DNA of 64,000 nucleotides from Pseudomonadales bacterium (GTDB lineage Bacteria > Pseudomonadota > Gammaproteobacteria > Pseudomonadales > UBA7239): contig JANQLY010000021.1 of NCBI GenBank assembly GCA_028280345.1, positions 103,064-167,063 on the forward strand, read 5' to 3'. Of this stretch, positions 8,741-17,550 are shown in pieces (position 1 is the first letter of the stretch; the number at the start of each line of letters is the position of its first letter). A program made the translations under genes and the position numbers. A model generated the notes under the pieces. That model saw nothing but the letters and a program-made list of their open reading frames with translations, had not been told where the DNA came from and did no database searches.

Positions 8741-9193
8741 GTGAATCACCGTCTTTTCCGTACAGGATTTTTACTGCTGATTCTTTCTCTCAGCTGGCAT
8801 GCTGGCGCTACCGAGCTGGTATTCCATGATGCCTGGGTCAGTGAAGCGCCTCCTGTGGCTCGTAGCCAGGCAGCTTATATGCATATTCATAACGCTACGG
8901 AACAGGATATTGTGATTGTTGCTGTGAAGGCAGAAGGTTATGGCATGGTGATGATGCATAAGACCGTGATGGATGGCGATATGGCCTCCATGGAACATCA
9001 AGATAGTCTGCTGATACCGGCACAAGGCAATGTTGTGCTTTCGCCTGGTGGTATTCATATTATGCTGATGAGCCCGGAAAGGATCTTGAGCCTGGGTGAG
9101 AAGACGGCAATGACTTTTACCTATAGTGATGGCAGTGAGCAGCAAATTTCTGCCGAGGTAAAAGCAGCAGACACGCCGATACACCACCATTAG
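8741..9193 (+). CDS. Periplasmic copper chaperone PCu(A)C family protein
   Basis: This 150-residue protein has a GTG start and a signal peptide (about residues 1-23, ending WHAGA). The mature part has the PCuAC copper(I)-binding pattern: MMHK at about 70, further methionines in MDGDMASMEH, and a C-terminal GGIHIMLM about 20 residues later. This matches the H(M)x10Mx21HxM motif of the family. A terminal HHH may add metal binding. PCuAC proteins deliver copper to the CuA/CuB centres of cytochrome oxidase. The SCO gene 23 bp downstream supports that role and suggests one operon. Confidence 0.9.
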   Translation: MNHRLFRTGFLLLILSLSWHAGATELVFHDAWVSEAPPVARSQAAYMHIHNATEQDIVIVAVKAEGYGMVMMHKTVMDGDMASMEHQDSLLIPAQGNVVLSPGGIHIMLMSPERILSLGEKTAMTFTYSDGSEQQISAEVKAADTPIHHH

Positions 9194-9216
9194 GCGCAAC
9201 TTGAGGATTTGTAACC

Positions 9217-9879
9217 ATGAACAGAAATATTGCACTTGCGTTGGTCTTGTTTGCGATATGTATCGGGATTGCAGGTCTGGTGTTCTGGCGCACGTTATCA
9301 ATAGAGCCACGCGATCCACAGGTTGCGCAGTTGTTACCCCATGGGAAAGAACTGTCAGGAATAGACTTGGTTGATCATTTTGGCCAGCCATTTAATGAGC
9401 AACGTTTGCGGGGGCAATGGAACCTGGTATTTTTTGGGTTTACGTTTTGTCCTGACGTTTGCCCGCTGGAGCTAAAAAAAGCAGCGGATGTGTTAAAGCG
9501 TCTGGATGAAAATAACCAGACAAATTTGCGGATTCTGTTTGTCAGTGTTGATCCGGAACGTGACAGTGAAGAGCAGCTCAGACAATACACGGGGTATTTT
9601 GATCCGCGTATCATTGGTTTAACCGGCAAGAATGTCAGGCTTGGGGAATTTGCTGCGATGTTTGGTGCGTCTTATAGTCGCAAGGCAGAAATTGGTGAAG
9701 AGGTGTTTCTGGTGAAAGCGGGTGGTGATATGCCTGAAAACAGTGGAGAGCACTACCTGGTAAACCATACTTCACGGTTTTTCCTTATCAATCCCGAGGG
9801 TCAGTATGTAGGTTCTTTCCCGCCACCTCACGATACCGACATGCTATTTTCTGATCTGTCCCTGCTGATCAGGCATTAA
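9217..9879 (+). CDS. SCO1/SenC family copper-delivery protein
   Basis: The 220-residue protein has an N-terminal membrane anchor (about residues 5-24) followed by a thioredoxin-like domain. The copper-binding CPDVC motif (CxxxC) stands at about residues 78-82, within FFGFTFCPDVCPLE. The third ligand, His, is in LVNHTSRFF near residue 183. SCO proteins assemble the CuA centre of cytochrome c oxidase at the outer face of the inner membrane. The gene directly follows the PCuAC gene, and the two probably act together. Length and motifs are complete. Confidence 0.93.
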   Translation: MNRNIALALVLFAICIGIAGLVFWRTLSIEPRDPQVAQLLPHGKELSGIDLVDHFGQPFNEQRLRGQWNLVFFGFTFCPDVCPLELKKAADVLKRLDENNQTNLRILFVSVDPERDSEEQLRQYTGYFDPRIIGLTGKNVRLGEFAAMFGASYSRKAEIGEEVFLVKAGGDMPENSGEHYLVNHTSRFFLINPEGQYVGSFPPPHDTDMLFSDLSLLIRH

Positions 9880-9899
9880 AATTCCTTATATTCGTAGTT

Positions 9900-9934
9900 T
9901 TGACTCTGTTCGGGACAGCGATAAAACGTATAAT
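9900..9934 (+). promoter_or_regulatory. Candidate promoter before the FKBP-kinase pair
   Basis: A perfect TATAAT stands at 9929-9934. TTGACT occurs at 9900-9905, but the 23-bp spacing is too long for a standard sigma-70 promoter, so the -10 may be used with a poorer -35. It lies in the 147-bp gap after the SCO gene. Confidence 0.3.
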
Positions 9935-10026
9935 AAGAACCGTGTATTATTTCAGGATTCAGTAGTGGTTATCACCGTAGAAGAGGCTCTTTGCTTGCCC
10001 GGGTACATCAGTGCCAATGGAGTGTT

Positions 10027-10482
10027 ATGGGAATGATCGGCCGGCATTCGGTAGTTTCTTTTCACTATGTGATGAAGGATGAAGCGGGGGAGGCACTGGA
10101 TGATACACACAATTCTAAGCCCATGGTGTATGTGCACGGCACAGACAGTATGCTCAGTGGCCTGGAAGCTGCGCTTGAAGGTAGAAAGAGCGGCGATTGT
10201 TTTCAGGTGACTATTACCCCCGAACAGGGCTTCGGTGAAATAAATCCGGACCTGTGCCAGGTCCTGTCAAAAAAAATATTTGAAGGCATGGAGCTCGAGG
10301 TAGGGATGGTGCTGAATTCCCAGTCGGACAGCTTCGAAATGCGGACGATTACAGCTATCGAGGGTGATATGATTACACTGGATGCGAACCATCCGATGGC
10401 GGGTAAAACCTTGCACTTTGATATTGAAATTCTATTTGTACGATCTGCTACGAGTGATGAAATCAGGTACGGTATAAAGTAA
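10027..10482 (+). CDS. FKBP-type peptidyl-prolyl isomerase, SlyD/FkpB-like
   Basis: The protein is about 151 residues from the ATG at 10027 (another ATG at 10033 is equally possible; a GGAG lies at 10019-10022). It has the FKBP core SVVSFHYVMKDEAGEALDDT, then GTDSMLSGLEAALEGRKSGD, then TPEQGFGE. The insert-in-flap domain follows and it closes with MITLDANHPMAGKTLHFDIE, which is typical of SlyD/FkpB proteins. The His-rich metal-binding tail of SlyD is absent. It catalyses proline cis-trans isomerisation and acts as a chaperone, presumably in the cytoplasm. It precedes a Ser/Thr kinase gene by only 13 bp. A second FKBP of this class lies at 40564. Confidence 0.88.
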   Translation: MGMIGRHSVVSFHYVMKDEAGEALDDTHNSKPMVYVHGTDSMLSGLEAALEGRKSGDCFQVTITPEQGFGEINPDLCQVLSKKIFEGMELEVGMVLNSQSDSFEMRTITAIEGDMITLDANHPMAGKTLHFDIEILFVRSATSDEIRYGIK

Positions 10483-10495
10483 TTGTTGTCACGCG

Positions 10496-11773
10496 ATGAG
10501 TGATTCAATCCAGATACCCGGTTACAACATTGACAAATTGCTGGCCCGCGGTGGTATGGCAGAGGTTTATGTGGCTGAGCAGAAATCTCTCGGACGCAAG
10601 GTGGCAATTAAAATACTCGACAGCCACAGTGACGATGAAAGTTTTACTGATCGTTTTCTTAAGGAAGCGCGGCTTGTCGCTTCGCTTAACCACAGCAATA
10701 TAATTACGATTCACGATTTCGGTGTACTGGATGACAAGCGCCTCTATATCACTATGGAACTGGTGGATGGAGGTGATCTCGACAGACGCATTGAGCGTGG
10801 TATTACTGAAACAGAAGCGATTACAATTCTGGAGTCACTCTGCCATGCCCTGTCGTTTATTCACAGCCAGGGCATCATTCACCGTGATATCAAACCTGCG
10901 AATATTCTGTTTCGCAAGGATGGCACGCTGGTTTTAACAGATTTCGGTATTGCCCGTCAGGAAGAGGAAGATGTAAAACTGACCCAGACTGGTGTGACGG
11001 TGGGCAGCCCGGCCTATTGCAGCCCAGAGCAAACCCAGGGTTTGGAGTTGGACGTGCGCACGGATATTTACAGTGCCGGGGTTGTGTTCCTTGAAATGCT
11101 AACAGGTGATAATCCCTTCAAGGCTGATTCCTACGTCAACACTTCGATTAACCATATTCAAATGCCGATTCCCCGGCTGGATGGGCTGCATAAAGGCTGG
11201 CAGCCCATATTGGATAAGATGCTTGCCAAGGAGCCAGAAGCTCGTTTTGCTTCAGCGGATGAGTTGCTTTACCAATTAAAAAATCCGCGCAGCAATCCAT
11301 CAGTAACAGTATCCCTGCCGGTAATAAAAGCACCGTCATCGTCATTGAAAAAAATAGCGATGGGTGTGGTAGTGCTAGCTGTTCTGGTGATATTGGGTAT
11401 AGGAATTAATAGCCAGCTGGAGCAACGTGCGCAAGTGAAGCAATTGCTCGTCAAGGCGGAGGAAAAAGAACAACAGAAATATTATGTGTATCCGGCCGAC
11501 GACAGTGCGATTTTTTATTATCGCAAGGCGTTGGAACTCGATCCGGGAAACAACTTGGCAGAGGATGGCATTGAGAAAATCCTCACTTATTATGTCGACT
11601 CTGCTGAAACCGCTTTACGCAAAGGTGACCGTCAGGCTTTTTTGAAAAACGTGACACGCGGATTGGTAGTAGACCCCGAGAATGAAGCACTGCTGGCCTT
11701 AAAAGCAGAGTTTGACCGCAACAGCAATGCGGCGGAAAAGTTTTCGGATAAATTGATTGATTTCTTCGACTAA
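10496..11773 (+). CDS. Membrane-anchored Hanks-type serine/threonine protein kinase
   Basis: This is a 425-residue protein with a complete kinase domain at residues about 9-262. It has the Gly-rich loop LLARGGMAEVY, catalytic Lys39 in VAIKIL, the HRDIKPAN loop (Asp131), DFG at 149-151 and the activation-segment end GSPAYCSPEQ. A single transmembrane helix spans about 287-305. An extracytoplasmic C-terminal part of about 115 residues contains TPR-like segments (AIFYYRKALELDPGNN) and no PASTA repeats. The N-terminal kinase is therefore cytoplasmic and the tail periplasmic. The substrate is unknown. It sits 13 bp after an FKBP gene, so the two are probably co-transcribed. No phosphatase or FHA gene is adjacent. 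Confidence 0.92.
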   Translation: MSDSIQIPGYNIDKLLARGGMAEVYVAEQKSLGRKVAIKILDSHSDDESFTDRFLKEARLVASLNHSNIITIHDFGVLDDKRLYITMELVDGGDLDRRIERGITETEAITILESLCHALSFIHSQGIIHRDIKPANILFRKDGTLVLTDFGIARQEEEDVKLTQTGVTVGSPAYCSPEQTQGLELDVRTDIYSAGVVFLEMLTGDNPFKADSYVNTSINHIQMPIPRLDGLHKGWQPILDKMLAKEPEARFASADELLYQLKNPRSNPSVTVSLPVIKAPSSSLKKIAMGVVVLAVLVILGIGINSQLEQRAQVKQLLVKAEEKEQQKYYVYPADDSAIFYYRKALELDPGNNLAEDGIEKILTYYVDSAETALRKGDRQAFLKNVTRGLVVDPENEALLALKAEFDRNSNAAEKFSDKLIDFFD

Positions 11774-11781
11774 GGCGAGTC

Positions 11782-11797
11782 TATGCGCTAGCGCATA
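11782..11797. repeat. Perfect 16-bp palindrome after the kinase gene
   Basis: TATGCGCTAGCGCATA is an exact palindrome eight bases after the kinase stop codon. Only a short pyrimidine stretch (TCTTTC) follows, so it is at best a weak terminator; a protein-binding site is possible. The rest of the gap to 12019 is AT-rich and probably contains the promoter of the next gene. No gene is seen there. Confidence 0.5.
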
Positions 11798-12019
11798 TCT
11801 TTCGTGGGAGAACCTCACTGCCTGTAATCCGGGGATTGCTGTCCTTTTGTAACTGGCAGCCAGGCTATTTTCTTAAGTTTTGTGTGGATATAGTGTTTAT
11901 AGAAACAATAAGTTAGAAATAAATCTTTTCTTAAATGGGAAATTATAAGACACTAGGACATCAATCACAGACAGAGCAGACAAAATAAGCCGGAACCAGC
12001 CGGCCACTAATAATGACTT

Positions 12020-13600
12020 ATGAATACTGATATCGCCTTACACGATGTGGGCCAGGCTGATATAGCTTCGGTGGCACAGATTACAGATTGGCCCGAGACG
12101 AAAAAGATCAATCGTCCAGTCAAAATTCTTTTTATCAAACCCTATCAGGATGTGGTAATGCTTGTGCATTCCCCGCCGCTGGGTATTCTGTATCTCATTG
12201 CAAATTTACGTGAAACCTTGGGCAAGGATGTCGAGGTCAAAATGGTCGATCTCAAACTGGATATGGAACTACCGGAAGCAGCTGTACATGACTTGCTGCG
12301 AGAGTTTGATGCGGATATCGTCGGTGTTTCGGCACTCAATTGTGAAGCGCGCTCGAGTAAGGAAATTGCAGCGCTTTGTAAGTCCTATAACGAGAATATT
12401 ATCACCGTGCTCGGCGGCCCTTATGCACATAATCGTGCCGAGGAAATTCTTGCTATTACAGAGTATGACTGGTTATTTAATGGCCCGGCGGATCGCACTT
12501 TTTGTGAAGCAGTAAAGCGCCATATATACGGCCTGGATATGGACGGTGTGCCAGGCATGTCATTCAAACGTGATGATGGCGAACTGGTGATTAACGAAGC
12601 GCTGGATATTTTCAAAGAGCTTGATGATTTGCCTTTGCCTGCTTGGGACATGATTGATTTTGAGGCGTATAAAAGCCGCAACAATATGATTGGCATGATG
12701 AAAGGCAAGCGTTATGCGTCGATCTTTACTTCCCGCGGTTGTCCTTATCTGTGTCACTATTGCCACGACGTATTCAGTAAGAAATTTACCTGGCGCAGTG
12801 CAGAAAATGTGCTGTCAGAAATAGAGCTGCTCTATGAAAAATACGGTGTCGATGAATTCCAGATTGTTGATGATATTTTTAATCTGCATAAGCCCCGCGT
12901 AAAGCAGATTATGCGCGAGGTGGAGCGCCGCTGGCCGGGCAAGTTGCACTTCTGTTTCCCGAATGGCGTGCGCGCGGATATTCTTGATGACGATGTACTT
13001 GATGACCTTAAAGCTGGTGGTACCTATGCTTTGTCGATTGCAATTGAATCGGCAACGCCCCGCTTACAGCACCTGGTAGAAAAAAATCTCGATATTGATC
13101 GCGCGTTGTGGGCGATCAACGCGGCGGACAAGCGCGGTATGTATACTCAAGGTTTCTTTATGCTTGGCTTCCCGACGGAAACCGAGGAAGAAATGCAGGC
13201 AACCGTTAATTTTGCGTTGGAAAGCCGATTGACACGAGCGATGTTCTTCCAGGTGATCCCACAGCCGGAAACGCCGTTACATGATTTGGCGAAAGAGATT
13301 GATGAAGAAGCCTTGTCTGTAACGTTTGTTAATGAAGAAGAGAGTGGTGATATCTTTGGCCAGCATTCCTGGTATCAACTGGCCACGGGCTTCCCGCTGG
13401 ATGAATATATCTACAAATCAACCTCGAAGTTTTATTATTCGCCGCGGCGTATTTTGCGTCACTTTATGCGCGTACCTCATCCGTTCAGGCACTTTTTCAC
13501 AGCGGTATATCGTTTTCTCACCGTCTATCATCGCCTGCGTAAACCGCTGGATAATGGCCCTGACAAGGATAACAAGCAGGGCGCTTTGCAAACTGGCTAG
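12020..13600 (+). CDS. B12-binding-domain radical SAM protein (copy 1)
   Basis: The protein has 526 residues. Residues about 34-170 form a Rossmann-like B12-binding-type domain (VKILFIKPYQ, SPPLGILYL, DIVGVSALN, VLGGPYAHNRAEEIL). The DxHxxG base-off cobalamin signature is not evident, which is common in this class. The radical SAM domain has its cluster motif CPYLCHYC (C241, C245, C248), followed by EFQIVDDIFNLHKPR, FPNGVRAD and MLGFPTETEEE. The C-terminus contains a conserved YYSPRRILRHFMR segment. Related enzymes (BchE, P-methylases and others) do methylations, cyclisations or rearrangements; the substrate here is unknown. A close paralogue lies at 19381-20958 on the other strand, and the formate dehydrogenase genes lie between them. 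Confidence 0.88.
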   Translation: MNTDIALHDVGQADIASVAQITDWPETKKINRPVKILFIKPYQDVVMLVHSPPLGILYLIANLRETLGKDVEVKMVDLKLDMELPEAAVHDLLREFDADIVGVSALNCEARSSKEIAALCKSYNENIITVLGGPYAHNRAEEILAITEYDWLFNGPADRTFCEAVKRHIYGLDMDGVPGMSFKRDDGELVINEALDIFKELDDLPLPAWDMIDFEAYKSRNNMIGMMKGKRYASIFTSRGCPYLCHYCHDVFSKKFTWRSAENVLSEIELLYEKYGVDEFQIVDDIFNLHKPRVKQIMREVERRWPGKLHFCFPNGVRADILDDDVLDDLKAGGTYALSIAIESATPRLQHLVEKNLDIDRALWAINAADKRGMYTQGFFMLGFPTETEEEMQATVNFALESRLTRAMFFQVIPQPETPLHDLAKEIDEEALSVTFVNEEESGDIFGQHSWYQLATGFPLDEYIYKSTSKFYYSPRRILRHFMRVPHPFRHFFTAVYRFLTVYHRLRKPLDNGPDKDNKQGALQTG

Positions 13601-13644
13601 ACAGGTTATCTTGTTGAACGCAATTGCGTTGCGAACAATGCGCC

Positions 13645-14118
13645 ATGCGTGAAAAGTGCCCCTGTGGCTCCAACAAACATTATCTACAGTGCTGTGGCCG
13701 TTTTCACAGTGGTGAGCAACGGCCGGGAACCGCCGAGCAACTGATGCGTTCACGCTACAGTGCCTACTGCCTGGAAAAAGCAGATTATTTGTTTGAAACC
13801 TTGCATCCCGCGCAACGTACCGGACTCTCTGTCGCCAGTTTGTCACGGGAGCTTACGGGTGATCAGTGGCTATCGCTCAGGGTACTTGATACTGTCGCCG
13901 GTGAGGCTGGTGATGAAACAGGTACGGTAGAGTTTATTGCGTATTTTCAGCAGGCAGGGCAAGTGGCGCAACACCAGGAGTTATCGCGTTTTGTACGGGA
14001 AGCAGGCCGATGGTATTACGTAGACGGTGATTATAAAGCCGGGGCACTGGAAACGGGACGCAATGATCCGTGCTGGTGTGGCAGTGGTAAAAAATTCAAG
14101 AAGTGCCACGCAAGCTAG
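13645..14118 (+). CDS. ychJ: YchJ family SEC-C motif protein
   Basis: The protein is 157 residues from the ATG at 13645. An in-frame TTG at 13624 is possible but adds residues not expected for the family. The N-terminal SEC-C-like zinc motif is CPCGSNKHYLQCCGRFHSGE, followed by the YchJ signature AEQLMRSRYSAYC and a middle NTF2-like domain. A second SEC-C motif ends the protein (NDPCWCGSGKKFKKCH). SEC-C modules bind zinc and occur in SecA and in several uncharacterised proteins. YchJ's molecular role is not established. It lies 44 bp after the radical SAM gene on the same strand and may be co-transcribed. Confidence 0.92.
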   Translation: MREKCPCGSNKHYLQCCGRFHSGEQRPGTAEQLMRSRYSAYCLEKADYLFETLHPAQRTGLSVASLSRELTGDQWLSLRVLDTVAGEAGDETGTVEFIAYFQQAGQVAQHQELSRFVREAGRWYYVDGDYKAGALETGRNDPCWCGSGKKFKKCHAS

Positions 14119-14160
14119 CTCAGGTTATTTCAATGTTCAAAAATTTATCGGCGTCCAGGA

Positions 14161-14679
14161 TCAAGAGTCGCTGCGTTTTCCAGACAGTTTGGCCAGGGAC
14201 AACTTGAGCAGCGCAAACACGCCGAGCCCCGCAATTAACAGTCCTTCAATCGAAGCAAAAAAGCCAACAATAAAGTGCAGCTTGTACAGTGCCAGTACAA
14301 TGCCTGCCACCAGAGCGAGTAACAGCATTAAACCGGAGAGTCGGTCAAAGCCGGGTAAATCATCAAACTTCGCCTTGCGTCCAATAATAAAAAACACCGC
14401 GCCCATCGTGATAATCGGTAAGAAAAATAATACGACATTCACTTCGAGCAGATTCAGGCGAATAAAAAACAGCGCATAAAATACCAGCACCGAAGCGAAC
14501 ATACCCGGAATGGCGGCGAGGTAAATGATTACTGACAGGGCATAATGAATCGGGGACTTATTCAGGTAGGGATTGAAAAAACGCAATAGCACCCAGGCAA
14601 CGGCAGGTAACAAGAGAAGAAATATGCCGAAAATCAGATTGTAGTGTTCGAGTGCAGTGAGAAAGTCGCTAACCGACAT
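14161..14679 (-). CDS. Small multi-pass membrane protein of unknown function
   Basis: This 172-residue protein is very hydrophobic, with about five predicted transmembrane segments (around residues 13-33, 46-70, 77-98, 116-136 and 142-160). Short polar loops include RKAKFDDLPGFDRLSG. I do not recognise a family and see no catalytic motif. It follows fdsA on the same strand after 107 bp and converges with ychJ. That could make it the last gene of the formate dehydrogenase cluster, but the spacing leaves room for its own promoter. Confidence 0.7.
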   Translation of the reverse strand: MSVSDFLTALEHYNLIFGIFLLLLPAVAWVLLRFFNPYLNKSPIHYALSVIIYLAAIPGMFASVLVFYALFFIRLNLLEVNVVLFFLPIITMGAVFFIIGRKAKFDDLPGFDRLSGLMLLLALVAGIVLALYKLHFIVGFFASIEGLLIAGLGVFALLKLSLAKLSGKRSDS

Positions 14680-14786
14680 CCGTTTACTCCATCAGTTCCG
14701 CTCAATTCAGATTGCATACTCCATGCTATGCAAGTGCACCTGGATTATCAAGCTTGTTACAGCGACGCTTCTGTTTCAGGTATGCC

Positions 14787-17525
14787 TCAGGCCGCCTGAC
14801 CGGCTTTTTCCACATTAACCGCGACCACTTTATATTCGGGGCACATGGTTTCCTCATCGCATTCACTGGAGGTGACATTGTTCACCATATGTTCCGGGAA
14901 GTGGAAAGTCGTAAACACAACGCCGGGTTTAACCTTGCGCGAGACTTCTACGGTGAGTACAACCTCACCACGCTCGGAAAATAGTCGCGCCCGATCACCG
15001 CTTTCGATACCTTTGCTGGCGGCATCTTTCGGATGTAATAACAAAATATCCTCATCGACAATCTCTTCATTGGCGGTGCGCCGTGTCATGGTCGCTGCGT
15101 TGTAGTGCTGTAACACACGGGAAGTCGTAAGAATCAGCGGGTATTGAGCACGGTGTTTTTCCAGTTCATAGGATTCGCGCCAGTCAAAGAAATGAAACTT
15201 GCCTTTGCCGCGTTTAAACGTTTCTGTGTGCAGAATTTTTGTGTCGGTGCCGTCTTCATTGACGGGCCATTGCAAACCGTCTTCACCGAGCCCCTCCCAG
15301 GTGGCACCGGCAAAAAACGGTACTACGGAGGCCACTTCTGCGAGCATCTCGGCGGCGTCATACTCTGCCTGCTCATAGCCCATGTGGTTCATGATATCGA
15401 CAATAATTTCGCCATCAGTTTTGGTGCCTTCGAGCGGTTCAACCGCCGCGTTGACCTGCTGGATGCGGCGTTCGCCATTGGTGAATGTACCGCTCTTTTC
15501 GAGGAACGATGCACCGGGCAATACCACATCGGCAAGTTTGCAGGTTTCGGTAAAGAAAATTTCCTGCACTACGAGCAGGTCAAGATTTTTCAATGCTTTA
15601 ACAACGTGATGAGTGTTGGGGTCGGTTTGCGCCACATCTTCACCCATAATCCACAGACCCTTGAACTTGCCATCAAGCATGGCCTGGTACATCTGCGGAA
15701 TTTTCAAGCCGGCAGTAGTGGGAGAAGGTGCACCGTATTTATCAGCGTAGTATTGCTGGTTCGCTTCATTGTCCATCGGCAGATAACCTGCACCCTGATG
15801 GGGTTGACAGCCCATATCCGCAGAACCCTGCACATTGTTCTGTCCGCGCAGCGGGTTTACACCGACACCGAGACGGCCGATATTGCCCGTGAGCATGGCA
15901 AGGTTGGCAATCAGCATGACGGTTTTTGAACCCTGACTATGTTCGGTAACACCGAGACCGTGGAAACTCATCGCATTCGGTGCCGAGGCGTAAGCAAGGG
16001 CAGCGCTTCTGGCGAGTTCACGATCCACACCGGTAATCTCGCACATTGCATCGACATCCAGTTGTTTAATCTGTTCAAGGAACTCTTCGTGCCCTTCGCA
16101 ACGCTCGTCAATAAAACTTTCATCGATCAGGCCCGCTTCAACAATAAAGTAGAGCAAGGTATTGAGCATGGCGACATTGGTGCCCGGGCGCAGTTGCAAA
16201 TGGTAGTCGGCGAGTTTGGCGATTTCGGTTTTCACCGGGTCGATGACGATGAGCGTCTTGCCTTTCATCGCCTGTTGTTTGATCTTGGCACCGGTCACCG
16301 GGTGAGCGGCGGTCGGGTTGGCGCCAGTCACAACAATACAGTCGGTAAATTCCAGATCGGCAATAGAATTTGTCGCTGCACCGGTACCAAAGGCCTGCTG
16401 CATACCCCATGCGGTCGGAGAGTGACAAACCCGTGCACAGCAGTCGATATTGTTGGTGCCGATCACGGCGCGAATAAATTTCTGCATCAGATAATTTTCT
16501 TCATTGGTACAGCGTGACGAAGAAATACCACCGATCGCATCTGCACCGTGCTCAGCTTTAATCTGATTAAGCTTGCTAGCGATATAGTCGTAGGCTTCAT
16601 CCCAGCTTGCTTCTTCAAACTCACCAGTGTTGGCATTGCGAATCAACGGGCTGCGCAAGCGGTCCGGATGGCGATAGAATTTAAACGCATAGCGCCCCTT
16701 GAGGCAGGTGTGCCCAGCATTGGTTTCCGCATCCCAGGGCGCATGAATGGATAGTACTTCGTTGTTCTTGACGGAGACTTCGAGATTGCAGCCAACACCG
16801 CAGTAGGAACATACGGTACGGACTTTCTTTTCTGCTTCGATGGATTTCGATTGAAACACATCGCTAATCGCTGCCGTCGGGCAGGTCTCTGCACAAGCGC
16901 CACAGCTGACACAGGATGAATCACCAAACGGAATATCATCGTCTGTAGCAATTTTGGCATCAAAGCCGCGCCCACTCATGGTGAGTACAAACTGCCCCTG
17001 AATCTCGTCACAAGCGCGTACACAGCGCGAGCAGTTAATACATTTGGAAAGATCCATACGCATATAGGGATGCGATTCATCTTTCTCGCGATCAAGGTGA
17101 GTTTCCGGTTGCCAGTAGCGTACTTCGCGAATACCGACTTTGGCGGCCACATCCTGCAACTCACAGTTGCCGTTTACCTCGCAGGTTAAACAGTCGAGGG
17201 GGTGGTCCGTGAGCACGAGTTCTACAATATTCTTGCGCAGCTTTTTAATCGAGTCAGAGTTTGTGTAAATAAACATGCCTTCGGAAACCGGAGTGTGACA
17301 TGAAGCCATGGTTTTGGTTGGGCCGTCGGATTGCAGCGCCACTTCCACCGAGCACACCCGGCAGGCGCCATAGGGCTTCATACGCGGGTCGTCACACAGG
17401 GTCGGAATATGATCCTGGCCGAGGTGGCGTTTAGCGAACTGCAAAATCGTTTCGCCTTTTTCAAGCCTGAACGGTTGTCCGTCGAGGAAGGCCATATTCT
17501 GGAGGCTGGTTTCGTGCATGTTCAT
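14787..17525 (-). CDS. fdsA: NAD-dependent formate dehydrogenase, molybdenum/tungsten catalytic (alpha) subunit
   Basis: The protein has 912 residues. A NuoG-like N-terminus binds one 2Fe-2S cluster (C44, C55, C58, C76) and a His/Cys3 4Fe-4S cluster (H108, C112, C115, C121). Two ferredoxin-type 4Fe-4S clusters follow (C162-C172 and C205-C215). The molybdopterin oxidoreductase domain begins with its own 4Fe-4S (C239, C242, C246, C274). The metal ligand is Cys367 in ARVCHSPT, where selenocysteine enzymes have U, and His368 is the conserved neighbour. It oxidises formate to CO2 and passes electrons along the clusters to the beta subunit and NAD+. The organisation matches the two-subunit FDH1 type of methylotrophs. 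It is cytoplasmic, with no Tat signal. The start lies 25 bp after the beta-subunit stop, so one operon is likely. Confidence 0.93.
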   Translation of the reverse strand: MNMHETSLQNMAFLDGQPFRLEKGETILQFAKRHLGQDHIPTLCDDPRMKPYGACRVCSVEVALQSDGPTKTMASCHTPVSEGMFIYTNSDSIKKLRKNIVELVLTDHPLDCLTCEVNGNCELQDVAAKVGIREVRYWQPETHLDREKDESHPYMRMDLSKCINCSRCVRACDEIQGQFVLTMSGRGFDAKIATDDDIPFGDSSCVSCGACAETCPTAAISDVFQSKSIEAEKKVRTVCSYCGVGCNLEVSVKNNEVLSIHAPWDAETNAGHTCLKGRYAFKFYRHPDRLRSPLIRNANTGEFEEASWDEAYDYIASKLNQIKAEHGADAIGGISSSRCTNEENYLMQKFIRAVIGTNNIDCCARVCHSPTAWGMQQAFGTGAATNSIADLEFTDCIVVTGANPTAAHPVTGAKIKQQAMKGKTLIVIDPVKTEIAKLADYHLQLRPGTNVAMLNTLLYFIVEAGLIDESFIDERCEGHEEFLEQIKQLDVDAMCEITGVDRELARSAALAYASAPNAMSFHGLGVTEHSQGSKTVMLIANLAMLTGNIGRLGVGVNPLRGQNNVQGSADMGCQPHQGAGYLPMDNEANQQYYADKYGAPSPTTAGLKIPQMYQAMLDGKFKGLWIMGEDVAQTDPNTHHVVKALKNLDLLVVQEIFFTETCKLADVVLPGASFLEKSGTFTNGERRIQQVNAAVEPLEGTKTDGEIIVDIMNHMGYEQAEYDAAEMLAEVASVVPFFAGATWEGLGEDGLQWPVNEDGTDTKILHTETFKRGKGKFHFFDWRESYELEKHRAQYPLILTTSRVLQHYNAATMTRRTANEEIVDEDILLLHPKDAASKGIESGDRARLFSERGEVVLTVEVSRKVKPGVVFTTFHFPEHMVNNVTSSECDEETMCPEYKVVAVNVEKAGQAA

Positions 17526-17550
17526 GGGTTCTTATTACCTCGCTAACGGC

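Noticed and set aside
14787..17525. Selenocysteine formate dehydrogenase
   Set aside because: The metal-ligand position is encoded as Cys (ARVCHSPT), with no in-frame TGA, so no SECIS element is expected.
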